Assembly: GCA_021160725.1 (NCBI GenBank) | Contig: JAGHCA010000039.1 | Location: 1-43,634 of the forward strand | Length of the DNA stretch: 43,634 nucleotides | Direction: 5' to 3' | DNA from: Dehalococcoidia bacterium | Lineage (GTDB): Bacteria; Chloroflexota; Dehalococcoidia; GIF9; AB-539-J10 | Part shown: piece after piece, positions 42,136-43,634 of the stretch | Layout of the letters: each line of letters begins with the position of its first letter | How positions within the stretch are numbered: position 1 is the stretch's first letter | Notes under the pieces: model-generated | Told to the model about the DNA's origin: nothing | Seen by the model: the letters and a program-made list of their open reading frames with translations, nothing else | Database searches by the model: none | Program-made: the position numbers and the translations under genes

Positions 42136-43634
42136 ATGCCATATGGATATATCGGCAAGATTTTGCGAGTTAACCTTTCCTCGGAGAGCTTAATTATTGA
42201 GAAGCCTCCAGAGAATTTCTACCGCCAATATTTCGGCGGCGAGAGCTTTGTAGGATACTTTCTGCTAAACGAACTCCAGCGAGGTGTAGATCCCCTTGGT
42301 CCAAACAATAAACTCATTTTTGCCACTGGTCCGCTGACAGGGGTGCCAGTGGGAGGCTGTGGCCGTCATAGCGTGGGTGGCAAGTCACCTCTTACAGGGG
42401 GATTTGGCGAAGCCGAGGCCGGAGGCTACTGGGGAGCCGAACTCAAAATGGCTGGCTTCGATGCCATAATTGTTGAGGGTAAGGCAGAAAAGCCCGTCTA
42501 CCTTTTCATCCGAGATGGAGAAGCTAAGATTAAGGACGCTCGCCATCTCTGGGGACTAAAGACTTTAGAGTGCCAGAATGCCATCCGCGAAGAGCTAGGT
42601 GACCCGGGCATAAAGGTTGCCCAAATTGGACCTGCGGGAGAGAATCAGGTTCGATTCGCCTGCGTGGTGAATGATTTAGATGCTTTTGCTGGCAGAACCG
42701 GTATGGGGGCGGTTATGGGTTCCAAAAACTTAAAAGCAATAGCTTGCCGAGGTCACCAACGTCTTTCTCTAGCCGACACAAAGGCCGTGGCCGATATCGC
42801 TCGGTGGATCAGGAATAATGCCCCAATTAACAATAAAAGAATGCGGGATCTGGGCACAGCCTCGATTGTTACAACTTTGAACCGACAGGGAGGCTTGCCA
42901 ACCTATAACTTTCAGAAGGGCTCTTTTGACGGAGCCGATAAAATAAGTGGCGAAACTATGAGGGACACCATCTTTTTAAGGAGGAGAAGTTGCTTTGCGT
43001 GTCCTGTTCAGTGCAAACGAGAGGTAAAGGTAGATGAGCCTTATACGGTTGACCCCCGCTATGGAGGGCCAGAGTATGAAACACTAGCTTCTCTGGGCTC
43101 TAATTGTGGCATAGATGATTTGAAAGTTATCGCTAAAGGTAATGAGCTGACCGCTGCATATGGCTTAGATAGCATATCCTGTGGCAGTGTTATTGCCTTT
43201 GCTATGGAGTGCTTTGAACATGGTCTCCTGACGCTGCGAGATACTGGAGGGATAGATCTCCGTTTCGGCAATGGGCCAGCATTGCTGCAAATGATTGAGC
43301 AAGTTTCTCTACGTCAAGGTCTTGGAGCTTTACTATCGGAGGGGGTAGCCCGGGCAGCGAAGAAAATTGGACCAGAGAGCGAAAAATTCGCCCTCCACAT
43401 AAAGAGCCAAGAGTTGCCGATGCATGAACCTCGTTGGAAGCAGGGCATGGGCGTTGGATTCAGCATGTCACCAACAGGCGCTGACCATTGCCATAATATG
43501 CATGACTCAGCCTATACCAGTCTTACCCCACTACTGGAGTATTTTAAAGCTATAGACATATTAGAGCCACTGCCCACCAGTGACCTCTCTGCGGCAAAGA
43601 TACAGCTGCTCATTTATGATTCGCTATGGAAACA
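42136..43634 (+). CDS. Aldehyde:ferredoxin oxidoreductase family protein (partial, continues past window end)
   Basis: The first 499 residues of an AOR-family tungsten- or molybdenum-pterin enzyme; full length is usually about 600. Motifs: N-terminal LRVNLSSESL and YFGGESFVGYFLL; the pterin-binding region ATGPLTGVPVGG, KSPLTGGFGEAEAGGYWG and FAGRTGMGAVMGSKNLKAI; the [4Fe-4S] cysteines CFACPVQC; and GPEYETLASLGSNCGIDD. Such enzymes oxidise aldehydes to acids with ferredoxin, or reduce acids when ferredoxin is strongly reduced, as in CO- or H2-fed acetogens. Substrate cannot be told. ATG 42136 has SD AGGA. The last Fe-S Cys lies beyond the window. Confidence 0.92.
   Translation, partial: MPYGYIGKILRVNLSSESLIIEKPPENFYRQYFGGESFVGYFLLNELQRGVDPLGPNNKLIFATGPLTGVPVGGCGRHSVGGKSPLTGGFGEAEAGGYWGAELKMAGFDAIIVEGKAEKPVYLFIRDGEAKIKDARHLWGLKTLECQNAIREELGDPGIKVAQIGPAGENQVRFACVVNDLDAFAGRTGMGAVMGSKNLKAIACRGHQRLSLADTKAVADIARWIRNNAPINNKRMRDLGTASIVTTLNRQGGLPTYNFQKGSFDGADKISGETMRDTIFLRRRSCFACPVQCKREVKVDEPYTVDPRYGGPEYETLASLGSNCGIDDLKVIAKGNELTAAYGLDSISCGSVIAFAMECFEHGLLTLRDTGGIDLRFGNGPALLQMIEQVSLRQGLGALLSEGVARAAKKIGPESEKFALHIKSQELPMHEPRWKQGMGVGFSMSPTGADHCHNMHDSAYTSLTPLLEYFKAIDILEPLPTSDLSAAKIQLLIYDSLWK

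Noticed and set aside
1-43634. CRISPR arrays, insertion sequences, rRNA or tRNA genes.
   Set aside because: No regularly spaced repeats, transposase motifs or RNA gene signatures were seen on reading through the window; a covariance search could still find a small RNA.

Overview
The window looks like chromosomal DNA of a strictly anaerobic bacterium that uses the Wood-Ljungdahl pathway. Its CODH/ACS genes are a mixture: the catalytic CODH (CdhA), the epsilon subunit (CdhB) and the short acetyl-CoA synthase (CdhC) are of archaeal type, while AcsC, AcsD and AcsE are usual in bacteria. This mixture, the HdrA-rich content, the short-domain formate channel and the NarL/PAS sensor style fit anaerobic Chloroflexota (Dehalococcoidia-like). 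That placement is inference from protein style only; there is no rRNA or other marker gene here.

Layout. (1) From about 10.5 kb down to base 1, minus strand: a CRP-domain histidine kinase and two receiver-only regulators, followed without a clear break by two HdrA/Qmo-like flavoproteins, MvhD, MetV, MetF, HdrC and a giant HdrA with an inserted GltD/NfnB domain that runs off the left edge. (2) 10.6-13.1 kb: a second MetF (plus strand), then a formate/nitrite-type channel preceded by a small protein (minus strand). The channel carries a C-terminal domain homologous to that small protein. (3) 13.3-15.8 kb: a NarL-type regulator and PAS histidine kinase (plus strand). (4) 16.1-21.3 kb, minus: NuoE-like, NuoF-like and formate dehydrogenase alpha, an NAD-linked formate dehydrogenase. 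(5) 21.5-27.5 kb, minus: soluble [NiFe] hydrogenase small and large subunits, maturation protease, a third MetV, a MetV copy broken by an in-frame TAA, a third MetF, and a DUF3786 protein. (6) 27.7-39.4 kb, minus: a CooC gene, then the operon acsE-acsD-cdhA-cdhB-cdhC-acsC-nuoE-nuoF-cooC behind a good sigma70-type promoter. (7) 39.6-43.6 kb, plus: a short DnaJ-like protein, an MFS carrier and the start of a tungsten/molybdenum aldehyde:ferredoxin oxidoreductase.

How it fits together. Formate can be imported or exported (FNT channel) and interconverted with CO2 (FDH with NuoEF). The methyl branch ends in methylene-THF reductase, present as three MetF copies in three different settings: with Hdr/MvhD, alone beside the formate channel, and with a [NiFe] hydrogenase. 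AcsE moves the methyl group to the corrinoid protein AcsCD, and CdhABC makes acetyl-CoA. A second NuoEF pair inside the ACS operon suggests a dedicated NAD(P)H/ferredoxin link. Many genes overlap by 1-4 bases (TAATG, ATGA, GTGA), which supports long co-transcribed, translationally coupled units.

The points most worth a second look are the paired small domain/FNT-channel module, the Ser in place of a conserved A-cluster Cys in CdhC, the in-frame TAA in one metV copy, and the threefold MetF/MetV layout.
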